Shown: positions 1-10,810, counted from the first letter of the stretch. The stretch: DNA of 64,000 nt from Lactobacillus sp. (GCA_022483245.1 JAKVNR010000001.1:992001-1056000); one strand, 5' to 3'. The notes: generated by a model not told the origin, from the letters alone. Translations and numbers: made by a program.

Positions 1-484
1 CTTCTTCTTTAGTTTGCAGCTGCTTCAAACCGTCCATAGTTGCGCGAACAACGTTGATTGGAGTGTTAGAACCCAAAGCCTTGGAAGTAACGTCAGTAAT
101 ACCTGCCAGGTCCATAACGATCCGGACAGCACCACCAGCGGCAACACCAGAACCAGCTTCAGCTGGCTTCAGCATAATGTGGCCTGAGCCGTAGTGACCC
201 AATACTTCGTGAGGAATAGTAGTACCAACAATTGGGACCTTGATCATAGCCTTCTTGCCGGCTTCAACAGCTTTACGGATTGCTTCAGGAACTTCTTGAG
301 CTTTACCAGTACCAAAGCCAACGTGACCTTTTCTGTCGCCAACTACTACTAAAGCAGCAAATCTCATCCGACGACCACCTTTAACAACCTTGGTGATCCG
401 GTTGACAGCGACTAATTGGTCTTCGATATCGTCTTTCTTACGATCTCTGCGATTATTACGAGAATCGTTGCGGTTGTTTGCCAT
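1..484 (-). CDS. rpsE: 30S ribosomal protein S5 (3' end beyond window)
   Basis: S5 of the small ribosomal subunit, involved in decoding accuracy and mRNA unwinding. The frame opens at the ATG at 484 with a basic, Asn/Arg-rich start ([19 protein letters not shown]) and continues with the family's conserved double-stranded RNA-binding region ([20 protein letters not shown]) and the [14 protein letters not shown] segment. About 161 codons are present without a stop, so only a few C-terminal residues lie beyond position 1. It follows rplR by 17 nt in the spc part of the ribosomal operon. Identification is secure; the true end is not visible. Confidence 0.96.
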   Translation of the reverse strand, partial: MANNRNDSRNNRRDRKKDDIEDQLVAVNRITKVVKGGRRMRFAALVVVGDRKGHVGFGTGKAQEVPEAIRKAVEAGKKAMIKVPIVGTTIPHEVLGHYGSGHIMLKPAEAGSGVAAGGAVRIVMDLAGITDVTSKALGSNTPINVVRATMDGLKQLQTKEE

Positions 485-501
485 TAGTTAAATCTCCTTT
501 C

Positions 502-852
502 CTAGAATTCCAATCCGTTTTCACGAGCAGCTTCTGCCAAGGCTTGAATCCGGCCATGGTAGATGTAGCCGCCCCGATCGAAAACGACGCTCTTGATATT
601 ATTCTTTTTGCCGGCTTCTGCGATGGCCTTGCCAACAGCAGCAGCTTGCTCTGTCTTGGTCTTGCCATCAACAGCAAGAGATGAAGCACTTGCAAGCGTT
701 ACACCCTCTACGTCATCAATTAATTGAGCGTAGATGTTCTTGTTTGAACGGAAAACACTTAAGCGTGGGCGTTCAGCAGTACCAGAAATTTTACCGCGAA
801 TACGTTTATGACGCTTTAAGCGTAACTTGTTTTTATCTGGTTTTGAAATCAC
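502..852 (-). CDS. rplR: 50S ribosomal protein L18
   Basis: L18 binds 5S rRNA and, with L5, anchors it to the central protuberance of the large subunit. The 116-residue length is normal for bacteria. Family features visible are the basic N-terminus ([18 protein letters not shown]), [16 protein letters not shown], and the C-terminal [20 protein letters not shown] ending in GLEF. It lies between rplF (23 nt) and rpsE (17 nt), the canonical spc order L6-L18-S5, and is presumably co-transcribed with them. Confidence 0.97.
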   Translation of the reverse strand: MISKPDKNKLRLKRHKRIRGKISGTAERPRLSVFRSNKNIYAQLIDDVEGVTLASASSLAVDGKTKTEQAAAVGKAIAEAGKKNNIKSVVFDRGGYIYHGRIQALAEAARENGLEF

Positions 853-875
853 AATTGCACCTCAAAAACTAACTA

Positions 876-1406
876 TTACTTACCAGTCTTACCTTCCTTG
901 CGGCGAACGTATTCGTTTTCGTAACGGATACCCTTGCCCTTGTAAGGCTCTGGTGGACGTACGTCCCGGATTTCAGCAGCAAATTGACCAACTGTTTGCT
1001 TAGAAATACCAGCAACTTCAACTTCAGTTGCTGAGTTAGCTTTAACAGTTACGCCCTCAGGTGCAGTCATTTCAACTGGATGAGAGTAGCCAACGTTTAA
1101 GACTAATTTGTTGCCTTGAACTTGTGCACGGTAACCAACACCGATCAGCGTCAATTTCTTGGTGTAGCCATTAGTAACGCCTTCAATCATTGAAGCGAGG
1201 TTAGCTCTTTCAGTACCATGCAAAGCTTTATCATTTTCACTTGAACGTGAGAAATGAATTTCGTTATCAGATTGTTCGAACTTGATCTTTGGATCAAAGT
1301 ATCTTGTTAATTCACCCTTAGGTCCTTTAACAGTGATGTTGTCACCCTTTTTGGTAACAGTGACCTTGTCAGGAACCTGGATTACTTTTAAACCAATACG
1401 GCTCAT
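876..1406 (-). CDS. rplF: 50S ribosomal protein L6
   Basis: L6 sits near the factor-binding site of the large subunit. The 176-residue protein starts [15 protein letters not shown] and shows the two tandem L6 folds. The second contains the signature [25 protein letters not shown] at its C-terminus, typical of bacterial L6. A ribosome binding site (AAGGAGAACAAG) lies just before the ATG. The gene lies 27 nt after rpsH and 23 nt before rplR in the spc order. No anomaly seen. Confidence 0.97.
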   Translation of the reverse strand: MSRIGLKVIQVPDKVTVTKKGDNITVKGPKGELTRYFDPKIKFEQSDNEIHFSRSSENDKALHGTERANLASMIEGVTNGYTKKLTLIGVGYRAQVQGNKLVLNVGYSHPVEMTAPEGVTVKANSATEVEVAGISKQTVGQFAAEIRDVRPPEPYKGKGIRYENEYVRRKEGKTGK

Positions 1407-1433
1407 TGAAGCTTGTTCTCCTTTCTGCCAATA

Positions 1434-1832
1434 TTACCAAACGTAAGCGAGAACCTCGCCGCCAACGTTCTTTTCTCTAGCTTCCTTGTCAGTAATGACG
1501 CCAGCAGAAGTAGAAACGATAGCAATGCCTAATCCGTTCAGAACCTTTGGCAATTCTTCAGCTTTAACGTAGTTGCGCAAACCTGGCTTGGAGATTCTTC
1601 TTAAGCCGGAGATGACACGTTCGCCATTTGGACCGTACTTCAAGAAGATCTTGATCATGCCTTGCTTGTTGTCGTCAGCTACTTCGTAGTCACGAATAAA
1701 GCCTTCACGCTTCAGGATTTCTGAAATTGACTTCTTCATGTTTGATGCAGGTACTTCAACTGAATCATGCTTTGCCATGTTGGCATTTCTAATTCTAGTC
1801 AAGTAGTCTGCAATAGGATCTGTCATGCCCAT
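1434..1832 (-). CDS. rpsH: 30S ribosomal protein S8
   Basis: S8 is a primary 16S rRNA binder and, in many bacteria, the translational repressor of the spc operon. The 132 residues begin [18 protein letters not shown], with the conserved [10 protein letters not shown] and the C-terminal [20 protein letters not shown] followed by VLAYVW, all hallmark S8 motifs. It is preceded by AAGGAGGC. Flanked by rpsN (23 nt upstream) and rplF in normal order. Whether it autoregulates here cannot be seen from the sequence. Confidence 0.97.
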   Translation of the reverse strand: MGMTDPIADYLTRIRNANMAKHDSVEVPASNMKKSISEILKREGFIRDYEVADDNKQGMIKIFLKYGPNGERVISGLRRISKPGLRNYVKAEELPKVLNGLGIAIVSTSAGVITDKEAREKNVGGEVLAYVW

Positions 1833-1855
1833 TTAAATGCCTCCTTCTGTGCGAT

Positions 1856-2041
1856 TTACCAACTAGCTTTTCTCAAGCCAGGGATTTGACCTTTGTGAGC
1901 CAGTTCCTTCAAGCAAAGACGGCATAAACCAAACTTCCGGTAAACTGAATGTGGTCTGCCACATCTTTGGCAACGCGTGTAAGCACGAGTAGAAAACTTA
2001 GCTGGACGACTATTTCTAACTTTTTGTGATGTCTTAGCCAT
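1856..2041 (-). CDS. rpsN: 30S ribosomal protein S14, zinc-binding type Z
   Basis: Short (61 aa) S14 of the C+ type. It carries the zinc ribbon CQRCGRPH...CRLC, with four cysteines in two CxxC pairs, unlike the longer zinc-free paralogue that many Firmicutes keep elsewhere and induce under zinc limitation. It assembles into the head of the 30S subunit. It sits between rplE (14 nt) and rpsH (23 nt). The length and the intact four-cysteine motif make the assignment secure. Confidence 0.97.
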   Translation of the reverse strand: MAKTSQKVRNSRPAKFSTRAYTRCQRCGRPHSVYRKFGLCRLCLKELAHKGQIPGLRKASW

Positions 2042-2055
2042 TAATGTCCTCCAAA

Positions 2056-2598
2056 TTACTTAGTAAACGGCATACCTAATTCTGCCAATAATTCATGTGC
2101 TTCTTCGTCAGTGTTGGCAGTCGTAACAATAACGACATCCAAGCCGCGAGTCCGGTGAACCTTGTCAAAATCGATTTCTGGGAAGATCAATTGTTCCTTG
2201 ATACCTAAAGTGTAGTTACCACGACCATCAAATGAACGTGGGCTAACACCGCGGAAGTCACGTACCCGTGGCAATGAAACGTTGATCAGCTTGTACAAGA
2301 AGTCGTACATTCTGTCACCACGCAGGGTAACCTTGGCACCGATGGCCATACCTTCTCTTAAACGGAAGTTGGCGATTGACTTCTTAGCTTTGGTAACAAG
2401 TGGCTTTTGACCAGAAATCAAAGTTAATTCTTCAACTGCTTCGTCCAAGTTCTTTGAGTTGGAAACTGCGTCACCAACACCCATGTTCAAAACGATTTTT
2501 TCAATCTTTGGAACTTGCATTGAGGACTTGTAGCCGAACTTCTTTTGCAAAGCTGGTGCAATTTCTTCATTAAATTTAACAGCTAAACTATTTGCCAT
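2056..2598 (-). CDS. rplE: 50S ribosomal protein L5
   Basis: L5 binds 5S rRNA and contacts the P-site tRNA. The 180-residue product shows [14 protein letters not shown], the [20 protein letters not shown] segment, and the C-terminal [20 protein letters not shown] typical of the family. The gene is 14 nt downstream of rplX and 14 nt upstream of rpsN. A GGAGGGAGGATTCAC ribosome binding site precedes the ATG. Normal length and no missing motif. Confidence 0.97.
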   Translation of the reverse strand: MANSLAVKFNEEIAPALQKKFGYKSSMQVPKIEKIVLNMGVGDAVSNSKNLDEAVEELTLISGQKPLVTKAKKSIANFRLREGMAIGAKVTLRGDRMYDFLYKLINVSLPRVRDFRGVSPRSFDGRGNYTLGIKEQLIFPEIDFDKVHRTRGLDVVIVTTANTDEEAHELLAELGMPFTK

Positions 2599-2612
2599 GT
2601 GAATCCTCCCTC

Positions 2613-2927
2613 CTAGTCTTTATCAATTGCCTTACCGCTAACTTTAGCGATACGCACTTTCTTGCCATCAACAACTTGGTAACCAACTCTAGTTGGCTTT
2701 TGACTGTTTGGATCGATCAGCATTACGTTAGAAGCGTTGATTGAACCTTCAGTTTCAACAACACCACCATTAGCATTGCTTTGGGAAGGCTTTTCATGCT
2801 TTTTGATCATGTTGATACCTTTGACAGTGACACGGTTGGCCTTCTTGTCAATCTTCAGAATGTTGCCTTCCTTGCCCTTGTCTTTACCAGCGATAACTTT
2901 AACTTTGTCGCCTGTCTTCAGAAACAT
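2613..2927 (-). CDS. rplX: 50S ribosomal protein L24
   Basis: L24 is an assembly initiator of the 50S subunit that binds the 5' region of 23S rRNA. The N-terminal KOW motif is visible ([20 protein letters not shown]), followed by [18 protein letters not shown] and a C-terminal [19 protein letters not shown]. At 104 residues it is within the bacterial range. It follows rplN by 18 nt and precedes rplE by 14 nt. A GGGAGGTGCACTG ribosome binding site sits before the ATG. Confidence 0.97.
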   Translation of the reverse strand: MFLKTGDKVKVIAGKDKGKEGNILKIDKKANRVTVKGINMIKKHEKPSQSNANGGVVETEGSINASNVMLIDPNSQKPTRVGYQVVDGKKVRIAKVSGKAIDKD

Positions 2928-2945
2928 CAGTGCACCTCCCTATAA

Positions 2946-3314
2946 TTACAATACTTCAGGAGCCAGAGAAACGATCTTCATAAAGTCGTGAGCACGCAAT
3001 TCACGAGCTACCGGCCCAAAGATTCTAGTTCCACGTGGACTCTTGTCGGCGTTGATTACAACAGCAGCATTTTCATCAAATTTGATGTATGAGCCGTCAG
3101 TCCGACGTGCACCTGACTTAGTTCTTACGATAACAGCTTTGACAACGTCGCCTTTTTTGACAACGCCACCTGGTGTTGCTTGTTTAACCGCAGCAACCAC
3201 AATATCACCAATGTTGCCAGTCTTGCGCTTAGAACCGCCTAAGATCTTGATTACTAGGAGTTCTCTTGCACCAGAGTTATCAGCAACTTTTAACCGTGTT
3301 TCATGTTGAATCAC
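2946..3314 (-). CDS. rplN: 50S ribosomal protein L14
   Basis: L14 contacts 16S rRNA at an intersubunit bridge and is the docking site of silencing factor RsfS. The 122 residues start [19 protein letters not shown] and contain the L14 signature [19 protein letters not shown] and the C-terminal [14 protein letters not shown]. It lies 33 nt after rpsQ and 18 nt before rplX. Length and sequence are typical. Confidence 0.97.
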   Translation of the reverse strand: MIQHETRLKVADNSGARELLVIKILGGSKRKTGNIGDIVVAAVKQATPGGVVKKGDVVKAVIVRTKSGARRTDGSYIKFDENAAVVINADKSPRGTRIFGPVARELRAHDFMKIVSLAPEVL

Positions 3315-3347
3315 TAGTTTATCCTCCTCTCGCTACAATTTCGCAAA

Positions 3348-3614
3348 TTAATCAGATCTCTTAACGATCTTAATTAAACGAAAGCGCTTTGAATGTGATA
3401 ATGGACGGGTTTCCATGATACGAACAATATCGCCAACCTTAGCGTCGTTATTTTCATCGTGAGCGTAGTACTTCTTTGAGTACTTGAACCGCTTCTTGTA
3501 AACTGGGTGGTTCTTGTAGGTGTCAACGACAACAGTAATGGTCTTGTCCATCTTGTCAGAAACCACACGGCCTTGATAAACGTGACGACGATTTCTTTCG
3601 TTAGTTTCGCTCAA
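3348..3614 (-). CDS. rpsQ: 30S ribosomal protein S17
   Basis: S17 is an OB-fold primary 16S rRNA-binding protein of the 30S body. The 88-residue product begins [20 protein letters not shown] and carries the conserved [19 protein letters not shown] and [21 protein letters not shown] regions. It follows rpmC by 23 nt in the invariant L16-L29-S17 order. The N-terminal extension of about ten polar residues is common in lactobacilli. Confidence 0.97.
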   Translation of the reverse strand: MSETNERNRRHVYQGRVVSDKMDKTITVVVDTYKNHPVYKKRFKYSKKYYAHDENNDAKVGDIVRIMETRPLSHSKRFRLIKIVKRSD

Positions 3615-3637
3615 AGTTATAACTCCCTTCCACTAAA

Positions 3638-3847
3638 CTAATTCTGCTTTTGTGCATTTTCAGTCAGAATTGTCTTAATTCTGGCAATGTTCTTGCGAAC
3701 TTGTGACAAGCGAGCGGTGTTCTCTAATTGACCTGTTGCTTGCTGGAAACGCAGGTTGAATAATTCTTCCTTGTATTGTGCTTCCTTGGCCAGCATTTGA
3801 TCAGTAGTTAATGCTCTGATATCTTTAGCCTTCATTAGATTCGCCAC
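3638..3847 (-). CDS. rpmC: 50S ribosomal protein L29
   Basis: L29 lines the peptide exit tunnel mouth next to L23 and helps dock trigger factor and SRP. The 69-residue, two-helix protein shows [20 protein letters not shown] and [10 protein letters not shown], the family signature. Its start lies 23 nt inside the end of rplP (3825-3847), indicating translational coupling. No other anomaly. Confidence 0.97.
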   Translation of the reverse strand: MANLMKAKDIRALTTDQMLAKEAQYKEELFNLRFQQATGQLENTARLSQVRKNIARIKTILTENAQKQN

Positions 3848-4265
3848 CTACTTCCGAAGATCTTTTAACAAACTTGCATTTAATTGGCAACTTAGTGGAA
3901 GCTAAACGCAATGCTTCGCGAGCAGTTGCTTCGTCAACGCCACCAATTTCGAACATAATCTTTTCTCTCTTAACAACTGCAACCCAGCCTGCTGGTGCAC
4001 CTTTACCGGAACCCATCCGGACACCAACACCTTTAGCAGTGTAAGACTTTTGTGGGAAGATTCTGATCCAAACCTTACCGCCACGCTTCATGTAACGAGT
4101 CATGGCAACACGGGCAGCTTCAATTTGCTTGTTGCTGATCCAGTGTGATTCTAAGGCTCTCAAACCGTACTCACCAAAGGCAAGGTACTTGCCGCCTTTA
4201 GCAGCACCACGCATTTTGCCGCGGAATTCACGACGGTGCTTAACACGCTTTGGTACTAATGGCAT
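3825..4265 (-). CDS. rplP: 50S ribosomal protein L16
   Basis: L16 shapes the A-site tRNA binding region of the 50S subunit. The 146-residue protein starts [20 protein letters not shown] and contains [20 protein letters not shown] followed by [12 protein letters not shown], which are diagnostic. Its ATG overlaps the last base of rpsC (position 4265), and its 3' end overlaps rpmC by 23 nt, so translation of S3, L16 and L29 is tightly coupled. Confidence 0.97.
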   Translation of the reverse strand: MPLVPKRVKHRREFRGKMRGAAKGGKYLAFGEYGLRALESHWISNKQIEAARVAMTRYMKRGGKVWIRIFPQKSYTAKGVGVRMGSGKGAPAGWVAVVKREKIMFEIGGVDEATAREALRLASTKLPIKCKFVKRSSEVGGESNEG

Positions 4266-4939
4266 TACTTGTTGCCTCCCTTCGAACCTTTATCTTGTGG
4301 ATTACGTTTCTTAGCTGGCAAAATTTCGCCACGGTTAATCCAAACTTTAACACCGATTTGGCCGTAAGTAGTGTTAGCTTCAACCCAAGCGTAGTCAATG
4401 TCAGCTCTTAAAGTATGAAGTGGAACACTGCCTTCAGTATGCCATTCGGTCCGGGCCATGTCGGCACCGTTCAAACGACCTGAAGTTTGAACCTTGATAC
4501 CCTTAGCACCTTGACGGATGCTGCGTTGAGTAGCTTGACGAGTTGCACGTCTGAAAGCGATTCTGGCTTCCAATTGACGAGCGATGTTATCGCCAACCAG
4601 TTTAGCGTCCAGGTCTGGCTTCTTAATTTCAACAATGTTGATGTGAACTTGCTTGTTAGTTAAAGCAGCTAATTGCTTACGCAGGTTTTCAACTTCTGAA
4701 CCACCTTTACCAATAACCATACCTGGCTTAGCAGTGTGGATAGAAATGTTGATTCTGTTAGCAGCACGTTCAATTTCAACAGTTGAAACTGATGAGCCAG
4801 CTAATTTCTTAGAAATAAATTTTCTGATTCTTAAGTCTTCGTTTAAGGTGTCTGCGTAACCTTTGTCAGCATACCATTTTGCTTCCCAGTCGCGGTTAAC
4901 GCCAAGCCGGAAACCAATTGGGTTAATTTTTTGACCCAT
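4265..4939 (-). CDS. rpsC: 30S ribosomal protein S3
   Basis: S3 forms part of the mRNA entry pore and helicase of the 30S subunit. The 224-residue protein begins [20 protein letters not shown], contains the KH RNA-binding motif ([20 protein letters not shown]), and the C-terminal [14 protein letters not shown]. It is 14 nt downstream of rplV and overlaps rplP by one base. Length and motifs are typical of lactobacilli. Confidence 0.97.
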   Translation of the reverse strand: MGQKINPIGFRLGVNRDWEAKWYADKGYADTLNEDLRIRKFISKKLAGSSVSTVEIERAANRINISIHTAKPGMVIGKGGSEVENLRKQLAALTNKQVHINIVEIKKPDLDAKLVGDNIARQLEARIAFRRATRQATQRSIRQGAKGIKVQTSGRLNGADMARTEWHTEGSVPLHTLRADIDYAWVEANTTYGQIGVKVWINRGEILPAKKRNPQDKGSKGGNK

Positions 4940-4953
4940 TAAATTTACCTCCC

Positions 4954-5307
4954 TTATTCGTTTCTCTCTGAAACAACAACGACAACGTGACTGGTTCTCT
5001 TGTTAATTGGAGAAGCCATACCCTTTGCCCGTGGACGGAATCTCTTCAGAGTTGCGCCTTCATTGACATATGCTTCAGAAACGTATAAGTTGGCGCTTTC
5101 CAAATCGTAATTGTGTTCTGCGTTGGCAATAGCTGAGCGAAGAACTTTTTCCACGATTGGAGAGCCAGCTTTAGGCGTAAATTGCAAGATGGCTAAAGCT
5201 TCAGCAACACTCTTGCCACGAATTAAATCAACAACCAAGCGTGCTTTTCTAGGAGCGATACGAACCGTTCTTGCTTCAGCTTTGGCTGAGGTAATTTGTT
5301 CTGCCAT
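4954..5307 (-). CDS. rplV: 50S ribosomal protein L22
   Basis: L22 extends a beta-hairpin into the nascent peptide tunnel, where erythromycin-resistance mutations map. The 117-residue product shows [19 protein letters not shown] and the hairpin/C-terminal region [20 protein letters not shown] followed by HVVVVV. It lies 20 nt after rpsS and 14 nt before rpsC in the S10 operon order. No insertion or deletion is evident in the hairpin, so nothing suggests macrolide-resistant alteration by eye. Confidence 0.97.
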   Translation of the reverse strand: MAEQITSAKAEARTVRIAPRKARLVVDLIRGKSVAEALAILQFTPKAGSPIVEKVLRSAIANAEHNYDLESANLYVSEAYVNEGATLKRFRPRAKGMASPINKRTSHVVVVVSERNE

Positions 5308-5327
5308 TTATAATGTCTCTCCTTTCA

Positions 5328-5621
5328 TTACTTTCCAGCCGGAGCTGCAGTAGCCTTGTCAGCGGATGATCTGTGACCACGGAAGGTTCTAGTTGGAACA
5401 AATTCACCAAGCTTGTGGCCAACCATATCTTCGGTGATGTAAACCGGAACATGCTTTCTACCATCGTAAACAGCAATAGTCAGACCAACAAAAGAAGGGA
5501 AAATGGTTGAACGACGTGACCAAGTCTTGATAACTTGTTTCTTTTCAGCCTTTTGTTGAGCGTCGACCTTCTTTAATAAGGAAGCATCAGCAAATGGTCC
5601 TTTTTTAATACTACGACTCAT
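5328..5621 (-). CDS. rpsS: 30S ribosomal protein S19
   Basis: S19 is in the head of the 30S subunit and forms the A-site finger bridge with S13. The 97-residue protein begins [20 protein letters not shown] and has the conserved [20 protein letters not shown] and [16 protein letters not shown] motifs. It follows rplB by 19 nt and precedes rplV by 20 nt. Typical length. Confidence 0.97.
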   Translation of the reverse strand: MSRSIKKGPFADASLLKKVDAQQKAEKKQVIKTWSRRSTIFPSFVGLTIAVYDGRKHVPVYITEDMVGHKLGEFVPTRTFRGHRSSADKATAAPAGK

Positions 5622-5640
5622 TAATTAAACCCTCCTTCTA

Positions 5641-6477
5641 TTACTTAGTGCCTTTACGGTGACGAATGATTAACTTCTCGCTGGCTTTTCTATTGTTTCT
5701 AGTCTTAATACCGCGAGCCTTCTTGCCCCATGGAGTCATTGGTTGTGGACGACCAACTGGAGCCTTACCTTCACCACCACCATGTGGGTGATCGTTAGGG
5801 TTCATTACAGAACCACGTGATTGAGGACGCTTGCCTAACCAACGCTTACGGCCTGCTTTACCTAAACGAATCAATGAGTGTTGTTCATTGCCAACAGTAC
5901 CAACAGTTGCACGGCAAGCTGACAAAATCTTGCGAACTTCGCCGCTAGGCAGCTTGATTAAAGTGTACTTGCCATCAACGCCTAAAACTTGACCCAGGGT
6001 ACCAGCTGAACGAATTAATTGTCCACCCTTGCCTGGCTTCATTTCAATGTTGTAAATCAAGGTACCGTTTGGAATATCAGCTAATGGCAATGCGTTACCT
6101 GGACGAATGTCAGCATTCGGACCTGATTGAACAACGTCGCCAACTTTTAAGCTCTTTGGAGCGATAATGTAAGCTTTAGTACCATCAGTGTAAGCAAGTA
6201 AAGCAATGTTAGCAGTCCGGTTTGGATCATATTCAATACCCTTAACTACTGCGCTAACTTCATCTTTGTTACGCTTAAAGTCGATGATACGGTACTTTTG
6301 CTTGTGACCGCCACCACGGTGTCTAACCGTGATGTGACCGTATGAGTTACGACCACCAGTATGGCTTTGTGATTCAAGCAGTGAGCGTTCTGGCTTCTTC
6401 TTAGTGATTTCTGCGAAGTCAGAAGTAGTCATGTTGCGTCGACCATTGCTGGTTGGCTTATATTTAATAATCGCCAA
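5641..6477 (-). CDS. rplB: 50S ribosomal protein L2
   Basis: L2 is a core 23S rRNA binder needed for subunit association and peptidyl transferase function. The 278-residue protein shows [20 protein letters not shown], the [16 protein letters not shown] segment and the highly conserved C-terminal [19 protein letters not shown], containing the histidine implicated in peptidyl transfer. Ordered between rplW (17 nt) and rpsS (19 nt). Confidence 0.97.
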   Translation of the reverse strand: MAIIKYKPTSNGRRNMTTSDFAEITKKKPERSLLESQSHTGGRNSYGHITVRHRGGGHKQKYRIIDFKRNKDEVSAVVKGIEYDPNRTANIALLAYTDGTKAYIIAPKSLKVGDVVQSGPNADIRPGNALPLADIPNGTLIYNIEMKPGKGGQLIRSAGTLGQVLGVDGKYTLIKLPSGEVRKILSACRATVGTVGNEQHSLIRLGKAGRKRWLGKRPQSRGSVMNPNDHPHGGGEGKAPVGRPQPMTPWGKKARGIKTRNNRKASEKLIIRHRKGTK

Positions 6478-6494
6478 TTGACTAACCCCCTATA

Positions 6495-6815
6495 CTATTT
6501 GCTTTCCTTGTCGCTATCTGATTGATCATTGTTGTCGTTAAAGATCTTAATGTCGTTTGAATCAGCAGTCAAAGTAACGATTGCCTTTCTACGACGAGCA
6601 GTCTTGCCCATGAACCGACCAACGCGCTTGTCGTGGCCGCGAACATTCATAATGTTGACGCTCTTAACCTTAACGTCGAAAACTTCTTCCACAGCGTTGC
6701 GAACTTGGGTCTTAGTGGCAGTCAGCAGTACATCAAAGGTGTACTTCTTATCATCTACTAAGTCCATTGACTTTTCAGTCACAACCGGGCGTAAGATAAT
6801 ATCATGTGCATCCAT
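6495..6815 (-). CDS. rplW: 50S ribosomal protein L23
   Basis: L23 lies at the polypeptide exit and is the main docking point for trigger factor and SRP. The 106 residues include [40 protein letters not shown] and [16 protein letters not shown] followed by [11 protein letters not shown], diagnostic for L23. It starts on the last base of rplD (6815), suggesting coupled translation. The short Asp/Ser/Lys-rich C-terminal tail is an unremarkable extension. Confidence 0.97.
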   Translation of the reverse strand: MDAHDIILRPVVTEKSMDLVDDKKYTFDVLLTATKTQVRNAVEEVFDVKVKSVNIMNVRGHDKRVGRFMGKTARRRKAIVTLTADSNDIKIFNDNNDQSDSDKESK

Positions 6816-7432
6816 TATGCCAGAACCTCCTCAATTCTCTTGACAGCGTCTTGAGTTAAGACAAGTTGGTCATAATTTACTGCATCAACAATATTTAAGC
6901 CGTTAACTGGAACAACTTTGACATTAGCTAAGTTTCTAGCTGAAAGTTGGACGTTCTTGTCGTCAGACACAACTAAAACTTTGCCGTCAATCTTCAAATT
7001 GTTTAATACTGCAGCAAACTCTTTTGTCTTAGGTGCATCCAAGGTTAACTTATCAACTAAAGTTAATTCCTTGTCTGCAACCTTTTGTGACAGAACTGAC
7101 TTCATCGCTAAGCGACGAGCTTTACGGTTCATGTCTAAAGCGTATGAACGTGGAGTTGGACCGAAGACGGTACCACCACCGCGCCATTGTGGAGCACGGA
7201 TAGAGCCTTGACGAGCACGACCAGTACCCTTTTGTCTCCAAGGCTTCTTACCGCCGCCGCGAACAGCTGATCTATTCTTAACTGCGTGAGTGCCTTGACG
7301 CTTGCCAGCACGTTGTCTGATGATTGCTTCAAAAACAACGGCATCATTTGGCTTAACTGCGAAGACATCGTCATTTAAAGCAACTTGACCTGCGTCTTTG
7401 CCGTTTTGATCAATTAACTTCATATTAGCCAT
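6815..7432 (-). CDS. rplD: 50S ribosomal protein L4
   Basis: L4 reaches into the exit tunnel and, in proteobacteria, autoregulates the S10 operon. The 205-residue protein contains [20 protein letters not shown] followed by [14 protein letters not shown] and [20 protein letters not shown], the tunnel-lining loop. It follows rplC by 14 nt and overlaps rplW by one base. Whether L4 binds the S10 leader here is unknown. Confidence 0.97.
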   Translation of the reverse strand: MANMKLIDQNGKDAGQVALNDDVFAVKPNDAVVFEAIIRQRAGKRQGTHAVKNRSAVRGGGKKPWRQKGTGRARQGSIRAPQWRGGGTVFGPTPRSYALDMNRKARRLAMKSVLSQKVADKELTLVDKLTLDAPKTKEFAAVLNNLKIDGKVLVVSDDKNVQLSARNLANVKVVPVNGLNIVDAVNYDQLVLTQDAVKRIEEVLA

Positions 7433-7446
7433 TTGCGTCCTCCTTT

Positions 7447-8076
7447 CTAAGCTTGAGCCTTAACAGCTGACTTAACAACCAGTAATGAATTCTTGGCACC
7501 TGGAACGTTGCCCTTAATCATTAAAACGTTCTTGTCAGCAATAACTTTTTCGATTACTAAGTTTTCAATGGTAACAGTCTTCACGCCCATGTGACCTGGC
7601 AAACGCTTGCCCTTTGGCACACGGTTGATGATTGAACCCATTGAACCTGGGATACGGTGGTATCTTGATCCGTGGGTTTCAGGACCTCTTGATTGGCCCC
7701 AACGCTTGATGTTACCTTGGTAGCCATGACCTCTTGTAGTACCAGTGACGTCAACAACGTCACCTTCCTTAAATGTATCCACAGTAACTTCTGAGCCGAC
7801 TTCATAGTCCTTAAGCTCAACACCGCAGATTTCCCGAATGAAGCGCTTAGGCGAAGTCTTTGCTTTTGCAGCATGACCTTTTTCTGGTTTGTTGCTCAAA
7901 ACATCACGCTTGTCTTGGTAACCTAATTGCACAGCTTCGTAACCGTCGTTTTCAACAGTCTTAACTTGCATAACAATGTTAGGATCTGCTTCAACGACCG
8001 TAACTGGCACCAGGTTGCCATCTTTAGTGAAGATTTGAGTCATACCAACTTTTCTTCCTAAGATTCCTTTGGTCAT
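7447..8076 (-). CDS. rplC: 50S ribosomal protein L3
   Basis: L3 is a primary 23S rRNA binder with a loop near the peptidyl transferase centre. The 209-residue protein begins [20 protein letters not shown] and includes [19 protein letters not shown] and the loop region [18 protein letters not shown], highly typical. It lies 23 nt after rpsJ and 14 nt before rplD, in the S10-L3-L4-L23-L2 order. Confidence 0.97.
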   Translation of the reverse strand: MTKGILGRKVGMTQIFTKDGNLVPVTVVEADPNIVMQVKTVENDGYEAVQLGYQDKRDVLSNKPEKGHAAKAKTSPKRFIREICGVELKDYEVGSEVTVDTFKEGDVVDVTGTTRGHGYQGNIKRWGQSRGPETHGSRYHRIPGSMGSIINRVPKGKRLPGHMGVKTVTIENLVIEKVIADKNVLMIKGNVPGAKNSLLVVKSAVKAQA

Positions 8077-8099
8077 GATTACACCTCTTTCTATTTAAT

Positions 8100-8408
8100 T
8101 TACAGTTTGATTTCGATGTCCACGCCACTAGGCAGGTCTAACTTCATTAAAGAGTCAACTGTCTTTGGAGTTGGCTTTAAAATGTCGATTAAACGCTTGT
8201 GAGTGCGCATTTCAAATTGTTCACGTGAGTCCTTGTTCTTGTGTGGTGAACGTAACACCGTAAACAAAGTTCTTTCAGTTGGCAAAGGAATTGGGCCTGA
8301 AACTTCGGCACCAGTTCTTTGTGCTGTTGCGACGATCTTAGTAGCAGATTCATCGAGAATACCATGTTCGTATGCCTTTAATCTGATACGAATCTTTTGA
8401 CTTGCCAT
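8100..8408 (-). CDS. rpsJ: 30S ribosomal protein S10 (NusE)
   Basis: First gene of the long ribosomal operon. S10 belongs to the 30S head and, as NusE, to transcription antitermination complexes. The 102 residues show [20 protein letters not shown] and [20 protein letters not shown] with [14 protein letters not shown], all conserved. A GAAGGAGGTCATTAG ribosome binding site precedes the ATG. Upstream is a leader of about 108 nt and a recognisable promoter at 8524-8552, so the whole run down to rpsE is probably driven from there. Confidence 0.97.
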   Translation of the reverse strand: MASQKIRIRLKAYEHGILDESATKIVATAQRTGAEVSGPIPLPTERTLFTVLRSPHKNKDSREQFEMRTHKRLIDILKPTPKTVDSLMKLDLPSGVDIEIKL

Positions 8409-8523
8409 CTAATGACCTCCTTCGTCTTCTTTAAAAGATGACTAGCTCCGCAAAAATTACCGGCGCGCTTCTGTGGCAATGCAGCCTGGCGTGCCGCAAC
8501 CTCTTGCTTCTTAGCTACAATGA

Positions 8524-8552
8524 ATTGTGTGAGAGCAGACTTTACCTGTCAA
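8524..8552 (-). promoter_or_regulatory. S10 operon promoter
   Basis: On the minus strand a perfect -35 box TTGACA (8552-8547) is followed after 17 bp by CACAAT (8529-8524). Initiation would be near 8516, giving a leader of about 108 nt before rpsJ. The leader (8409-8516) includes GC-rich stretches that could fold, but no defined ribosomal-protein leader was recognised. Assignment is by consensus match and position only. Confidence 0.7.
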
Positions 8553-8614
8553 AATCACACAAAAGTTATTGTACTTGCTTTCACCTACAAACGCAAGGGT
8601 TTAAGTGCAATTAC

Positions 8615-8652
8615 TAAAAAAAGAGACAGGAGAATTTTTCTCCTGTCTCTTT
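8615..8652 (-). terminator. Intrinsic terminator after fusA
   Basis: A perfect 15-bp inverted repeat (8620-8634 with 8638-8652, arms AAAGAGACAGGAGAA / TTCTCCTGTCTCTTT) with a 3-nt loop is followed on the minus strand by a run of T residues. It lies 27 nt past the fusA stop and ahead of the S10 promoter, so it ends the str operon transcript. Confidence 0.9.
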
Positions 8653-8678
8653 AGCTTTTTTTAGCAATTAATTATCAA

Positions 8679-10778
8679 TTAATTTTCGTTAGCGTCGCCG
8701 CCGCGTTGCTTGATAATTTCTGCTTGGATTGACTTAGGTGTTGGTGAGTAGTGGTCAAAGACCATTGTGAAAGTACCACGGCCCTGAGTTGATGAACGCA
8801 AGGTGGTTGCGTAACCAAACATTTCTGACAATGGAACCATTGCGTTGATGACCTTAGCACCAGCACGGTCTTCCATACCTTCCATGCTGCCCCGACGAGC
8901 AGTAATTGAACCCATAACGTCGCCTAAGTATTCTTCTGGGGTAATAACTTGAACCTTCATAATTGGTTCCAGCACTACGGCACCAGCCTTAGGAGCAGCG
9001 TTACGCAAAGCCAGAGAAGCGGCAACCTTGAAGGCTGCTTCACTAGAGTCGACTTCGTGGTATGAACCATCGTACAGCTTAGCCTTAACGTCGATCAATG
9101 GGTAACCAGCCAAGACACCATTCTTCATGGCTTCTTGCAAACCTTGGTCAACTGATGGAATGAATTCACGAGGAACTACACCACCGACAATAGCATCTTC
9201 AAATTCGTAGCCCTTGCCTTCTTCTTGTGGAGTAAATTCGATCCAAACGTCACCATATTGACCTTTACCACCTGATTGACGAACGAATTTACCTTGAGCC
9301 TTAGCAGGCTTGGTGAAGGTTTCACGGTAAGCAACTTGTGGTTCACCGATCTTAGCTTCAACCTTGAATTCACGCTTCATTCTTTCAACCATGATGTCCA
9401 GGTGCAATTCACCCATGCCGGCGATCAAAGTTTGACCAGTTTCAGGGTTGGTTTCAGCTCTGAAAGTTGGGTCTTCTTCAGTCAGCTTCTGGATGGCAAC
9501 GTCCATCTTATCACGGTCAGCTTTTGACTTAGGTTCAATTGAAACTTGGATAACTGGATCTGGAACTTCCAAACTTTCCAAAATCAGTGGGTGATCTGGG
9601 TCAGTTAAGGAGTCACCAGTACCAGTGTTCTTCAAACCAATGGCACCAGCGATGTCACCGGAGAAGACTTCTGGAATTTCTTTTCTTTCGTTGGCGTGCA
9701 TTTGCAGCAGACGACCAATTCTTTCACGTTTGTTCTTTGAAACGTTCAGAACGTATGAGCCAGATTGCAGGGAACCAGTGTAAACACGAATAAAGGTTAA
9801 ACGACCAACGAATGGGTCAGTAGCAATCTTAAATGCTAAAGCAGCAAATGGCTTGTTGTCGTCAGCCAGCAGTTCAACTTCATGACCATCCTTAGGGTCG
9901 TGAGCAACATATGGCTTAACATCTAATGGTGATGGCAAGTAGTCGATGACACCATCCAGCATCATCTGAACACCCTTGTTCTTGAAGGCTGAACCAGCAA
10001 AGACTGGGAAGAACTTCAAGTTCAAAGTAGCCTTTCTGATGGCAGCTCTTAATTCATCAGATGAAATTTCGTCGCCGCCTAAGTACTTCTCCATAATGCC
10101 GTCATCAACGTCAGCAACAGCTTCGATTAATGCTTGCCGACGCTCTTCAGCATCAGCCTTATATTCATCTGGAACTGGTACAGTGTCCCACTTAGCACCC
10201 AGCTTGTCCTCATCGTAAATGTCAGCAACCATATCGATCAGGTCGATAACACCTTCGAAAGTTTCAGCTGAGCCAATTGGCATTTGAACAGCGTGAGCAT
10301 TGGCCTTCAGACGTTCATGCAGTGATTCAACTGACTTGTCAAAGTCAGCACCAATCTTGTCCATCTTGTTAACGAACACAATTCTTGGAACGCCGTAAGT
10401 TTCAGCTTGACGCCAAACGTTTTCAGTCTGTGGTTCTACACCAGCCTGGGCGTCCAAAACAGTTACGGCACCATCCAAAACCCGCAGAGAACGTTCAACT
10501 TCGATCGTGAAGTCAACGTGTCCTGGGGTGTCGATGATGTTAATCCGGTGATCCTTCCATTGCGCAGTAGTGGCAGCAGAAGTAATAGTGATCCCACGTT
10601 CCTTTTCTTCTGACATCCAGTCCATCTGGCTGTCACCTTCGTGAGTTTCACCGATCTTGTGAATCTTACCGGTGTAGTACAAAATACGCTCAGTTACGGT
10701 TGTTTTACCAGCGTCGATGTGAGCCATGATACCAATGTTACGTGTTTTTTCCAGTGGGAATTCACGTGAGTTAGGCAT
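8679..10778 (-). CDS. fusA: Elongation factor G
   Basis: EF-G is the GTPase that drives translocation and, with RRF, ribosome recycling. The 699-residue protein carries the translational GTPase motifs: G1 AHIDAGKTT near residue 19, switch [10 protein letters not shown] near residue 82, and NKMDK near residue 136. Domains II-V follow, including [13 protein letters not shown] in domain IV. It is the last gene of rpsL-rpsG-fusA, 32 nt after rpsG, and is followed by a strong terminator; tuf is not adjacent. Confidence 0.98.
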   Translation of the reverse strand: MPNSREFPLEKTRNIGIMAHIDAGKTTVTERILYYTGKIHKIGETHEGDSQMDWMSEEKERGITITSAATTAQWKDHRINIIDTPGHVDFTIEVERSLRVLDGAVTVLDAQAGVEPQTENVWRQAETYGVPRIVFVNKMDKIGADFDKSVESLHERLKANAHAVQMPIGSAETFEGVIDLIDMVADIYDEDKLGAKWDTVPVPDEYKADAEERRQALIEAVADVDDGIMEKYLGGDEISSDELRAAIRKATLNLKFFPVFAGSAFKNKGVQMMLDGVIDYLPSPLDVKPYVAHDPKDGHEVELLADDNKPFAALAFKIATDPFVGRLTFIRVYTGSLQSGSYVLNVSKNKRERIGRLLQMHANERKEIPEVFSGDIAGAIGLKNTGTGDSLTDPDHPLILESLEVPDPVIQVSIEPKSKADRDKMDVAIQKLTEEDPTFRAETNPETGQTLIAGMGELHLDIMVERMKREFKVEAKIGEPQVAYRETFTKPAKAQGKFVRQSGGKGQYGDVWIEFTPQEEGKGYEFEDAIVGGVVPREFIPSVDQGLQEAMKNGVLAGYPLIDVKAKLYDGSYHEVDSSEAAFKVAASLALRNAAPKAGAVVLEPIMKVQVITPEEYLGDVMGSITARRGSMEGMEDRAGAKVINAMVPLSEMFGYATTLRSSTQGRGTFTMVFDHYSPTPKSIQAEIIKQRGGDANEN

Positions 10779-10810
10779 AAATTTTATCTCCTTTGATAAC
10801 TAATGAAAAA

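Noticed and set aside
8409-8516. Defined L4/S10 leader
   Set aside because: The leader is GC-rich in places, but no stem could be drawn that was long and unambiguous by eye.
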